A stretch of 13,270 bases of DNA from Chloroflexota bacterium (GTDB lineage: Bacteria; Chloroflexota; Anaerolineae; B4-G1): the NCBI GenBank assembly GCA_011046405.1, contig DSAR01000441.1, positions 1 through 13,270 of the forward strand, read 5' to 3'. The notes beneath the pieces are model-generated. The model had not been told where the DNA came from. It ran no database searches and worked only from the letters and a program-made list of their open reading frames with translations. The position numbers were made by a program, and so were the translations under genes. This document shows positions 1 through 6,406 of the stretch, piece by piece. The stretch's first letter is position 1. The number at the start of each line of letters is the position of its first letter.

Positions 1-865
1 GCGCTCCCTGCAGCGTACGCCACATCTCAGGCGCTTTGGACGCCAATCGAAGCAGTTCATTCGGTTGCCGGGCCTTGTTGAAAGTGGCCAAAAGGATCTT
101 TTGTTGACGATCGGCTCGATCGAAGTCGCCCCCCTCTGAGTGACGGGTGCGAGCATATTTGAGCGCCATCTCGCCATCGAAATGCTGCCAACCGGCCTCA
201 ATATACAGGGGATCAAAACCATAGGGATCCGCCGGGTCGCTGGAGGGATAGGTCGGGTCGTTGATGGCCTTTTCCACGTAGACGTCGACGCCGCCCAGCA
301 AGTCGACCATCTCCTCGAAGGCGGTGAAATTGACGCGCACGTAATAGTCGATGGTGATACCAAAATTATACTCCACGGTCTGGACAGCCAACGCTGGTCC
401 ACCGCCGGGGTGATCGTAGACCTGGCCCAAGAAATGGGCGTTATTGATCCGTCCCTCTTTGTAACCGGGGATTGGCACCCACAGATCGCGTGGAAGCGAG
501 AGCATACCGGCGCTCTTCGAAATCGGATCAATCGTCAGCACCAAAAGCGTATCGGTACGCCATGGGCCCTCTTCGTATTCTCGCTCGTCGATGCCCATGA
601 CCAGGACATTGACGCGATTAGTGCCTTTCCATATGGGTATAGTCATGCCACGCTCGTAGACAACATCCTCGGACTCTGGCTGTCTCTCGTGATTTATGGT
701 AAAGTCGGGCAGCATCTCCGATCCCATGGTGAAATCGTATACCTGCCCGAAGACGAAGACGCCGGTTGCACCAGCCACCGACAGAAAGAACATCACCAAC
801 AACCCGGTAAATATCACTTGAGAAAGGTTGCTCGAGCCACGTGTTCGCCACCGATTACTTTGCAC
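1..865 (-). CDS. LytR-CpsA-Psr (LCP) family cell-wall glycopolymer ligase, 3' end cut by the window
   Basis: LCP enzymes move glycopolymers from a lipid carrier onto peptidoglycan, or related wall polymers, on the outer face of the membrane. The 288 visible residues begin with a short basic N-terminus and one membrane helix at about 17-40 (VIFTGLLVMFFLSVAG), which predicts a type II membrane protein. The LCP domain follows with its hallmark segments: NVLVMGIDER (86-95), RTDTL (103-107), SLPRDLWV (123-130), RINNAH (139-144), YARTRHSEGGDFDRADRQQ (237-255). The Arg/Asp residues that bind pyrophosphate and metal in this family are kept. The start is GTG at 865, chosen because a perfect AGGAGG lies 6 nt upstream and no in-frame ATG gives a complete membrane helix. 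The gene continues beyond position 1, so its C-terminal part is unknown. The family call is firm; the polymer it transfers cannot be told. Confidence 0.93.
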   Translation of the reverse strand, partial: MQSNRWRTRGSSNLSQVIFTGLLVMFFLSVAGATGVFVFGQVYDFTMGSEMLPDFTINHERQPESEDVVYERGMTIPIWKGTNRVNVLVMGIDEREYEEGPWRTDTLLVLTIDPISKSAGMLSLPRDLWVPIPGYKEGRINNAHFLGQVYDHPGGGPALAVQTVEYNFGITIDYYVRVNFTAFEEMVDLLGGVDVYVEKAINDPTYPSSDPADPYGFDPLYIEAGWQHFDGEMALKYARTRHSEGGDFDRADRQQKILLATFNKARQPNELLRLASKAPEMWRTLQGA

Positions 866-871
866 ACCCAA

Positions 872-877
872 CCTCCT
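872..877 (-). promoter_or_regulatory. Shine-Dalgarno site that fixes the GTG start of the LCP gene
   Basis: The minus strand reads AGGAGG here, 6 nt before the GTG at 865. It is the only strong ribosome binding site near the start of the membrane helix, so it decides the start codon. Confidence 0.85.
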
Positions 878-914
878 GAAAAGTAGCGCTCCATCCACTT
901 TTAGTATCTCATTA

Positions 915-1004
915 GCCACGAATTGCACGAATTAACACGAAAAACCCAAAGATTAGTGACAATTCGTGTAAACCTGTCCTGAGCGTAGTCGAAGGATTCG
1001 TGGC
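915..1004. repeat. Intergenic inverted-repeat element built from CACGAATT/AATTCGTG motifs
   Basis: The outer arms are GCCACGAAT (915-923) and ATTCGTGGC (996-1004), exact reverse complements. Inside, further copies of the motif occur in both orientations: GCACGAATTA at 925-934, AACACGAA at 934-941 and AATTCGTG at 961-968. From memory, similar short elements recur between genes in several bacterial phyla. This is a non-coding, MITE- or REP-like element rather than a gene. The right half is interrupted by a second short repeat (977-996). Confidence 0.65.
977..996. repeat. 20-nt repeat-like insert, TCCTGAGCGTAGTCGAAGGA
   Basis: The insert has short inverted ends (TCCT/AGGA) and sits between the AATTCGTG and ATTCGTGGC arms of the larger element, separating motifs that would otherwise be about as closely spaced as those on the left side. 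The word resembles short dispersed repeats I recall from many bacterial genomes. Its copy number in this genome cannot be judged from one window. Confidence 0.45.
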
Positions 1005-1120
1005 GAAAAGTTGAGCACTTGCTAAGCCAACCAGGCGAACTAGCAGAGAGCCTCGCCGGGTTTACGTGAACAAATGCATCACACCTTGTGACTGAGTAGT
1101 ACCGAAACACGAGCAATGAG

Positions 1121-1148
1121 ATTATATCATATTTACGGGAACTGCCAA
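1121..1148 (-). promoter_or_regulatory. Sigma-70-type promoter (extended -10) for the LCP gene
   Basis: On the minus strand the -35 is TTGGCA (1143-1148, five of six consensus bases) and the -10 is a perfect TATAAT (1121-1126), separated by 16 nt. A TG one base ahead of the -10 makes it an extended -10. The promoter lies between the upstream gene's stop (1211) and the LCP start (865), so the LCP gene can be transcribed independently. Confidence 0.75.
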
Positions 1149-1210
1149 AAACGTGCGGGGCTCGTTCTCAACGGAGATTCTCGCCCAGATTGCCAGGAAC
1201 CCGGATCCTT

Positions 1211-3595
1211 TTATGGCAAAAAAGCCACGTAGAGCCGGCCGTCACTCAACCCATACAACCGGGCGGTCGATTCGTCCATCACCGCCGCCTCCAGGTTATC
1301 GAAGACATCATCCGCCCGGAACTGGGCGCGGAATGCGCCATCGGGGCCGAGTACAAGCACGCGCCCCTGATCGAGCACGTAAATAGCACCACTGCCGCCA
1401 TTGGGATCGACAGTCAACGCGTGCGCCTGGCTCAAATCGCCCGGAAGATTTTGCACGGCAAACGTGTCCGGTTTGCCGCCCAAGAATTTATGAATTTCGC
1501 CGCCGGGGTATAGGAGATAGACGTAACCATCGATAGCCATATCGAGCGCCTCGCGCATTGGCCGAGGCGGCGAATCCACGAAGTAGTTTTCCGGTCGACC
1601 GGGATAGCGATCTCCCTGCGGTTGATAGCGCCGAATCTGGTTAGCGTCAGCGTCGAGTACGTATAGACGACCGTTGTAGGTATCCACGACGACGGGTGCC
1701 GCCGGCGGCGACTCCAGCGCAAAACGGGATAATTGAATCTCGCCCCCCTCCCCTTCCCAGGCGGGATCATAGGTGACAATGGCGCCATCCTCTTCCAAGA
1801 TCAGCAGTCCACTCGTCTGCCGTCCTCCCATCGGCTCGACCCAGATGAAGTCGAGCAAAGCGCCGACTGAAGCGCCGCCAATTTCTTGTCCCCGCCGAAC
1901 GATAAATGGGTTGCCATCCCGCTCAACGACCCCATCGCCGTTCGCATTCAACGTCAACCGGGCGACCCATTCTCCGGCTGGATCGAGCACGAAGATCATC
2001 TGCCCATGCGCAACCAACCGACGCGGAACAGTGCTGGGACCGAAATCCCACAGTTGGCGCGTAGACAGGCGAACAATCCCATCCAACTGATCAAGCGCCG
2101 ACCTCGCCTTGGTCTGCAAGTCGATGGCGACCTGATCGTCCGGTCGCAGCGCCCGGGCAGCGTCGGCTTGCTCTAGCGCCATCTCCCAATGTGAACGGGC
2201 AGGCTCGACGACACCGCCGCTCGACTGCGCCTGTTCAATCGCCTGCTTGGCCTGGTCGATGACGCTCTGAAATTGGGATTTTTCGCCGAAGGCCTGGTAG
2301 GCCCATATCACGACGATGGCCAATAGGATGGGAATGCCAACAGCTATGGCGATCATCTTCGAAGCATCTTCTTCAGGGACAGGCCGCGAGACAGATCTAC
2401 TGGGACGACGGGCACCCCGTTCGGGACCAGGCAGCACACGCCGGGGCAACGCCCGCAATCCACCAACGATGACGCCGCCAGCGGCAGCGAGCCCATGGCC
2501 AATGGAACCCAATCCCAGACGCGCGCCCTCCCCTACCCGCTCCATCAGATCCGCCCCCAAACCTGGCGTCGATTCCCGGACAATTTCGGGCATCTCTTTA
2601 TAAGACGCCGGCGGCGGTTCATCAGAAGCCTCTACGATCCGTACGGGAATCTGTTCAACCGGGCGCTCAGTCTCGGGCGGCACTGGACTCGGTTGGAAAA
2701 GGTCGATCGGATACGGCGGTGCTTCAGGCATCCTGGGGGCGAGCGCTGCTTCGGCCTCTGCTAACGTCGGTTCTGGTTTCGGTTCTGGCGTCGGTTGTGG
2801 TGTCAGTTCTGGCGCAGGTTCCGGACGGCTCCGGACCGTTTCTTTCAGTTGTGACAGTGACTGGAGGAGTTCGCGAGCGGCAGAGGCCTTCTCCAGCGTC
2901 GTACAATGCATCAACAAGGCGACGAAATCCGCATCGGCACCAATCTGCTCGAGCCCATCTAGTGTGTCGGTCAACCCCTCGCGAGGGATCACACGGGCGA
3001 GACCGCCTTCACCGACAGCCTGCAACAGTGACGAAGAGGCCAACAACAATTTGTCGCCCGGCGCGACAAAGACGTGCCTCAAGCGAACGTCGGCCATCCG
3101 GCTCATTCCCAGGGGGGTCAGGGAACTGCCTGGTGACAATCGTTCCAGCCGCCCCTCACTAAAAGCGTAGACCTGGAGGGAACCTGTCTGAACGATGAAC
3201 ACATTGTCGTCTCTCAAGACCGCACAGGTCATTCCACCCACACACCGTTCGCTCGGATCGATGTCTAAGTTTGCAAAAAACAGACGCCGGTTGGCGGCTG
3301 CCACCGCTCGCCGCAGCCCGGCAGTGATACTGCCCGTCTCCGACCAATAGATGCGAGCAAAGACTTCGCGCAATTCCCGGTAACGATGAGCGGGGGTCAT
3401 CCGGGTCAGATCAAGGAGCATAAACAAGCGCTCGCCAGACCGGGACCGAGCGGCGTCAGGCGGCGCGTCTAACGCAGCAGCATAAGGCGCACCAGAGAGG
3501 TGAGGCGCGGTCACTTTGTGGCGCGTGGAGTCGATGACTCGCAATGCGCCAACGATAGATTCAACCTGGGGTCTTGCGTTGGCGTGGGGGATCAT
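1211..3595 (-). CDS. Membrane-spanning protein: degenerate PP2C-like domain, Pro/Glu-rich linker, one TM helix, propeller-like domain
   Basis: The protein has 794 residues. Residues about 50-240 follow the PP2C fold pattern (GGMTCAVLRDDNVFIVQTGS at 120-139, then SEGRLERLSPGSS, then DKLLLASSSLLQAV at 181-194), but the metal-binding acids are lost. The DGMGG motif is absent, GD.R reads GSLQ, and SDG reads SSS. A disordered linker rich in Pro and Glu spans about 257-345. One hydrophobic helix lies at 414-434, followed by a helical stretch (440-510) and repeated beta-strand units (515-794) such as GRLYVLDADANQIRRY and GAIYVLDQGRVLVLGPDG, which look like an NHL/PQQ-type propeller. The likely topology is phosphatase-like domain inside, propeller outside. 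ATG at 3595 is preceded by AAGGTGAT. I infer a signalling or scaffold role at the envelope rather than catalysis. No gene name is recognised. Confidence 0.85.
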   Translation of the reverse strand: MIPHANARPQVESIVGALRVIDSTRHKVTAPHLSGAPYAAALDAPPDAARSRSGERLFMLLDLTRMTPAHRYRELREVFARIYWSETGSITAGLRRAVAAANRRLFFANLDIDPSERCVGGMTCAVLRDDNVFIVQTGSLQVYAFSEGRLERLSPGSSLTPLGMSRMADVRLRHVFVAPGDKLLLASSSLLQAVGEGGLARVIPREGLTDTLDGLEQIGADADFVALLMHCTTLEKASAARELLQSLSQLKETVRSRPEPAPELTPQPTPEPKPEPTLAEAEAALAPRMPEAPPYPIDLFQPSPVPPETERPVEQIPVRIVEASDEPPPASYKEMPEIVRESTPGLGADLMERVGEGARLGLGSIGHGLAAAGGVIVGGLRALPRRVLPGPERGARRPSRSVSRPVPEEDASKMIAIAVGIPILLAIVVIWAYQAFGEKSQFQSVIDQAKQAIEQAQSSGGVVEPARSHWEMALEQADAARALRPDDQVAIDLQTKARSALDQLDGIVRLSTRQLWDFGPSTVPRRLVAHGQMIFVLDPAGEWVARLTLNANGDGVVERDGNPFIVRRGQEIGGASVGALLDFIWVEPMGGRQTSGLLILEEDGAIVTYDPAWEGEGGEIQLSRFALESPPAAPVVVDTYNGRLYVLDADANQIRRYQPQGDRYPGRPENYFVDSPPRPMREALDMAIDGYVYLLYPGGEIHKFLGGKPDTFAVQNLPGDLSQAHALTVDPNGGSGAIYVLDQGRVLVLGPDGAFRAQFRADDVFDNLEAAVMDESTARLYGLSDGRLYVAFLP

Positions 3596-3856
3596 ATCAC
3601 CTTAACAAAGATCGAAGGCCTTCATTGATTCGGTCTCTAAATGCACCGTTGGGGCAATGTCAAAGTTAAGGGAAAACCAGACTTCGGAAGTTTCAAAAGC
3701 GCACCGTCAAATAACATTTCGAGGCCGATCAAGGCTGGTTTTGCTTCCAAGGCCCTTGGCGCTAAACTTCCGAAGTCTTATCTCCTCAATGACATTGACC
3801 GCTGGGGAAATTCGACCGGCTTTCTCCGTGATCATTCTCGCTAGTAGCTTCCTTCA
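3596..3856 (-). promoter_or_regulatory. Long structured 5' leader of the 794-residue protein gene
   Basis: From the promoter at 3863-3891 to the ATG at 3595 there are about 260 nt with no convincing gene. It contains a perfect 15-bp inverted repeat with a 70-nt loop, a second 8-nt inverted pair that crosses it, and a local hairpin at 3747-3759 (CCAAGG-C-CCTTGG). Such alternatives are typical of regulatory leaders, but a decayed repeat element would look the same. Short plus-strand frames here lack any supporting ribosome binding site or codon pattern. Confidence 0.4.
3679..3778. repeat. Inverted repeat, 15-bp perfect arms
   Basis: AGACTTCGGAAGTTT at 3679-3693 is the exact reverse complement of AAACTTCCGAAGTCT at 3764-3778. 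Outside the arms, CAATGTCA (3655-3662) matches TGACATTG (3790-3797) in inverted order, extending the symmetry. AAAACCAG (3673-3680) and CTGGTTTT (3735-3742) form a second inverted pair whose order crosses the first, so both cannot form as simple nested stems. Confidence 0.7.
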
Positions 3857-3862
3857 CCTGAC

Positions 3863-3891
3863 ATTATACTGCTATCTCCGCGCTAACGCAA
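3863..3891 (-). promoter_or_regulatory. Sigma-70-type promoter for the 794-residue protein gene
   Basis: The minus strand reads TTGCGT (3886-3891), 17 nt, then TATAAT (3863-3868). The -10 is perfect and the spacing ideal. It is the best promoter upstream of the gene starting at 3595 and implies a long leader. Confidence 0.7.
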
Positions 3892-3952
3892 CATAGGGGA
3901 TGCGCGGGTACTTTCACCTTTCACAAACAATCGTCTGACGGGCTAATAAAGC

Positions 3953-3981
3953 GATAGGCCGGGAAAATTTCCCGGCCTATC
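3953..3981. terminator. Strong GC-rich palindrome, possible terminator
   Basis: GATAGGCCGGGAAA and TTTCCCGGCCTATC flank a single central base, giving a 12-14 bp stem. On the minus strand it is followed by GCTTTATT, a weak U-run, which would suit a terminator for dnaK read-through about 220 nt past its stop. On the plus strand no T-run follows. It could equally be a dispersed palindromic repeat. Confidence 0.4.
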
Positions 3982-4016
3982 AGGTCCCTCGCTAGATTGT
4001 AACGCCAGGGCCTAAC

Positions 4017-4146
4017 CCCAATACGGTTTATTTAAGGGGTTATGATGGTTCGTAGTGCGCGCGCTAGATAGCGGCTTTAGTGCGGTTTTAGGAGCGCTGA
4101 AGCGCCTACTACGAACAAGCCCCCGGTTTATCTAAACCGTATTGGG
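4017..4146. repeat. Nested inverted-repeat element (outer 14-bp, inner 9-bp arms)
   Basis: The outer arms CCCAATACGGTTTA (4017-4030) and TAAACCGTATTGGG (4133-4146) are perfect reverse complements. Inside lie GTTCGTAGT (4048-4056) and ACTACGAAC (4108-4116), also perfect. The core has a GC-rich imperfect hairpin (4089-4108, around AGCGCTGAAGCGCC). The right outer arm can also fold locally as CGGTTTA-TC-TAAACCG (4124-4139). There is no reading frame with gene-like features. The layered symmetry suggests a non-autonomous repeat inserted into, or carrying, another repeat. Confidence 0.65.
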
Positions 4147-4194
4147 CCTAACGATGGGATTCTTGCTCGCTGAGCAAGAATCCTATCGGTTAGG
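4147..4194. repeat. Long hairpin just downstream of dnaK
   Basis: A perfect 12-bp stem (GGATTCTTGCTC 4157-4168 / GAGCAAGAATCC 4172-4183) with a GCT loop is extended by CCTAAC...GTTAGG to about 22 bp with one bulge and one wobble. It starts only 8 nt after the dnaK stop on the minus strand. It could protect the 3' end of the mRNA or help termination, but no U-run follows, so it is not a canonical intrinsic terminator. Confidence 0.6.
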
Positions 4195-4201
4195 TTGCAG
4201 C

Positions 4202-6160
4202 TTATACCTCGTGGAATTCACCCTCGACGACGTCTTCCTCTTCTTTCCGGTCGCGCCCGTTGCCACCGCCCGGCGCTGGACCGGCTCCGGCGCCAAATCC
4301 AGCGGCTCCGGATTGAGGGCCACCAGGGCCTTGCTGTTGTTGACCCTGCTGTTGAGCATACATCTGTTGTCCGATCGCGTAGCTGGCCTGTTGCAACTGC
4401 TCGATCAACTGCTTGATCCGGGCCGCGTCGTCGCCCTCCTTGGCCTGTCTCAGTTCCTCGATGACGCTCTCTATCTGATTGCGGTCAGAAGCCGACACCT
4501 GGTCGCCCAGATCGCGCAGTGTCTTCTCCATCTGGTAGATCAACTGATCGGCTGTGTTACGCGCCTGGATCAATTCCTTGCGCCGCTCGTCCTCGGCGGC
4601 GTGACGGCGAGCCTCGCGCACCAGTTCCTCGACCTCGTCCTCGCTCAGGTTCGTGGTGGCGGTGATGGTGATCTGCTGCTCTTTGCCCGTCGCCTTGTCC
4701 TTGGCCGAGACGTTCAGGATACCGTTGGCGTCGATGTCGAACGTCACCTCGATCTGCGGCACGCCGCGCGGCGCCGGGGGAATCCCCTCCAGGTTGAACA
4801 TCCCCAGGCTGTTGTTGTCGGTCGCCATCGGGCGCTCGCCCTGCAAAACGTGAATGGTGACCGCCGTTTGTCCATCCTCGGCTGTGGAGAAGGTCTCGCT
4901 CTTGCGCACCGGGATGGTGGTGTTGCGCTCGATCAACGGCGTCATCACACCGCCCAGCGTCTCCACACCCAGCGTCAGCGGCGTCACGTCCAGCAGCAAC
5001 ACGTCCTTGACCTCGCCGCTCAACACGCCCGCCTGGATCGCCGCGCCAATCGCCACGACCTCGTCGGGGTTCACACCCTTGTGCGGTTCCTTACCGCCGG
5101 TCATCTCGCGTACCAGGTCCTGGATCATCGGCATGCGCGTCGCACCGCCGACCAGCACTACCGCGTCCAGATTGTCGGCCGAAACCTTGGCGTCTTCCAG
5201 CGCTTTCTCGAACGGGATCCGGCATCGCTCCACCAGGTCCTCGGTCAATTGTTCCAATTTGGCCCGCGTGAGTTTCATCTGTAGATGCTTGGGACCAGAG
5301 GCGTCGGCGGTGACGAAGGGCAGGTTGATCTCCGTCTCCATCACGGTCGAAAGCTCAATCTTGGCCTTCTCGGCCGTCTCCTTGAGCCGCTGCAGCGCCT
5401 GCTTGTCCTGGCGCAGGTCGATGCCCTGGTCCTTTTTGAACTCGTCGGCGACGTAGTCCACGACTCGTTGATCCCAATCGTCGCCGCCCAGGAAGGTGTC
5501 CCCGCTGGTCGACTGCACCTCGACGACGCCTTCGCCCACGTCCAGGATCGAGACGTCCAGGGTGCCGCCGCCCAGGTCGAAGACCAGGATGGTCTCGGCG
5601 TCCTTCTTATCCAGCCCATAGGCCAGGCTCGCCGCTGTCGGTTCGTTGATGATACGGAGCACTTCCAGCCCAGCGATCTGCCCGGCGTCCTTGGTCGCCT
5701 GACGCTGGCTGTCGTTGAAGTAGGCGGGAACGGTGATGACCGCCTGTTTCACGTCCTCTCCCAGATAGGCCTCGGCGTCGCGCTTCAGTTTGCGCAGAAT
5801 CATCGCCGAGATCTCCTGGGGCGTATATTCTTTGTCGGTCTGCGGGATGTAGACCCGCGCATCGCCGGAGGGCCCATCGACGATCTTGTAAGGCAGAACC
5901 TCACGAGCCTTGGCGACCTCGGGATCGTCGTAGCGGCGGCCCATCAATCGCTTGACCGAAAAAACGGTGTTGTCCGAATTAACGACCGCCTGCCGGCGCG
6001 CGGTCTGCCCAACCGGTTGCTCCCCACTCTTGGTAAAGGCTACGACCGATGGACACAGACGCCCGCCCTCGGCGGTCGGTATGACGACAGATTCGCCGCC
6101 TTCCATCACGGCGACCACCGAGTTGGTCGTACCCAGGTCAATACCTATAATTTTGCTCAT
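4202..6160 (-). CDS. dnaK: Chaperone protein DnaK (Hsp70)
   Basis: This is the ATP-dependent cytoplasmic chaperone that, with DnaJ and GrpE, binds exposed hydrophobic peptides. The 652-residue length is normal for the family. The nucleotide-binding domain shows GIDLGTTNS (6-14), VFDLGGGTLDVS (193-204) and VLVGGATRMP (335-344). The interdomain linker DVLLLDVTP is at 386-394, and the substrate-binding domain with its helical lid follows. The C-terminus is a Gln/Gly-rich tail ending in the acidic EEEDVVEGEFHEV. ATG at 6160 is preceded by GGAGG (6167-6171), 6 nt away. No grpE, dnaJ or hrcA is adjacent, and I see no CIRCE operator (TTAGCACTC/GAGTGCTAA) in the 246-nt upstream region. A minus-strand TATACT (6251-6256) is a possible -10 without a good -35. 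Identity is near certain. Confidence 0.98.
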   Translation of the reverse strand: MSKIIGIDLGTTNSVVAVMEGGESVVIPTAEGGRLCPSVVAFTKSGEQPVGQTARRQAVVNSDNTVFSVKRLMGRRYDDPEVAKAREVLPYKIVDGPSGDARVYIPQTDKEYTPQEISAMILRKLKRDAEAYLGEDVKQAVITVPAYFNDSQRQATKDAGQIAGLEVLRIINEPTAASLAYGLDKKDAETILVFDLGGGTLDVSILDVGEGVVEVQSTSGDTFLGGDDWDQRVVDYVADEFKKDQGIDLRQDKQALQRLKETAEKAKIELSTVMETEINLPFVTADASGPKHLQMKLTRAKLEQLTEDLVERCRIPFEKALEDAKVSADNLDAVVLVGGATRMPMIQDLVREMTGGKEPHKGVNPDEVVAIGAAIQAGVLSGEVKDVLLLDVTPLTLGVETLGGVMTPLIERNTTIPVRKSETFSTAEDGQTAVTIHVLQGERPMATDNNSLGMFNLEGIPPAPRGVPQIEVTFDIDANGILNVSAKDKATGKEQQITITATTNLSEDEVEELVREARRHAAEDERRKELIQARNTADQLIYQMEKTLRDLGDQVSASDRNQIESVIEELRQAKEGDDAARIKQLIEQLQQASYAIGQQMYAQQQGQQQQGPGGPQSGAAGFGAGAGPAPGGGNGRDRKEEEDVVEGEFHEV

Positions 6161-6320
6161 CTTTATCCTCCAATTGACTATTTGCTTCAGTACAAATAAC
6201 TGCGTTCCGAGTTATCTATCATACTCATTCTCATTCTTAGTCTCAGTGTCAGTATACAACACATTCATCAGAATTAGATAAGAGAAGTATCAACATTTCA
6301 TTAGAATAGAGCAAAACCCA

Positions 6321-6349
6321 TTGCCTACACAATAGAATGATGTTATAAT
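6321..6349 (+). promoter_or_regulatory. Sigma-70-type promoter for the coiled-coil/selB operon
   Basis: TTGCCT (6321-6326), a 17-nt spacer and a perfect TATAAT (6344-6349) point to the plus strand. The predicted start lies about 50 nt before the ATG at 6407, which has AGGAGGT (6394-6400) 6 nt upstream. No obvious operator is visible. Confidence 0.8.
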
Positions 6350-6406
6350 CTTCCAGGGACCCAAACTTCCAAATTAGCGTTCGACACCAATTCAGGAGGT
6401 ATCACG

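Larger units (their letters stand above)
866..1114 (-). promoter_or_regulatory. Long 5' leader of the LCP gene, containing a repeat element
   Basis: If transcription begins about 7 nt after the -10 box at 1121-1126, the LCP mRNA carries roughly 250 nt of untranslated leader. Most of the recognisable content is the inverted-repeat element at 915-1004. I see no known riboswitch, T-box or convincing attenuator poly-U. Positions 1149-1210, between the promoter and the stop of the next gene, hold nothing I can name; no clear terminator for the 794-residue gene is visible there. Confidence 0.45.

Noticed and set aside
140..886. 248-residue open frame on the plus strand
   Set aside because: It lies antisense to the LCP gene, whose frame carries clear family motifs, a membrane helix and a perfect ribosome binding site. 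The plus-strand translation resembles no family.
3641..3896. Two short plus-strand frames in the leader region
   Set aside because: They coincide with the inverted repeat, lack ribosome binding sites and show no protein-like composition.
4147..4194. Canonical intrinsic terminator for dnaK
   Set aside because: The hairpin is strong and well placed, but no U-run follows it on the minus strand, so it was kept as a hairpin/repeat only.
4142..6199. Two long plus-strand frames (380 and 304 residues) opposite dnaK
   Set aside because: They mirror the GC-rich codon pattern of dnaK. No start signals or recognisable domains are present, and dnaK is unambiguous on the minus strand.
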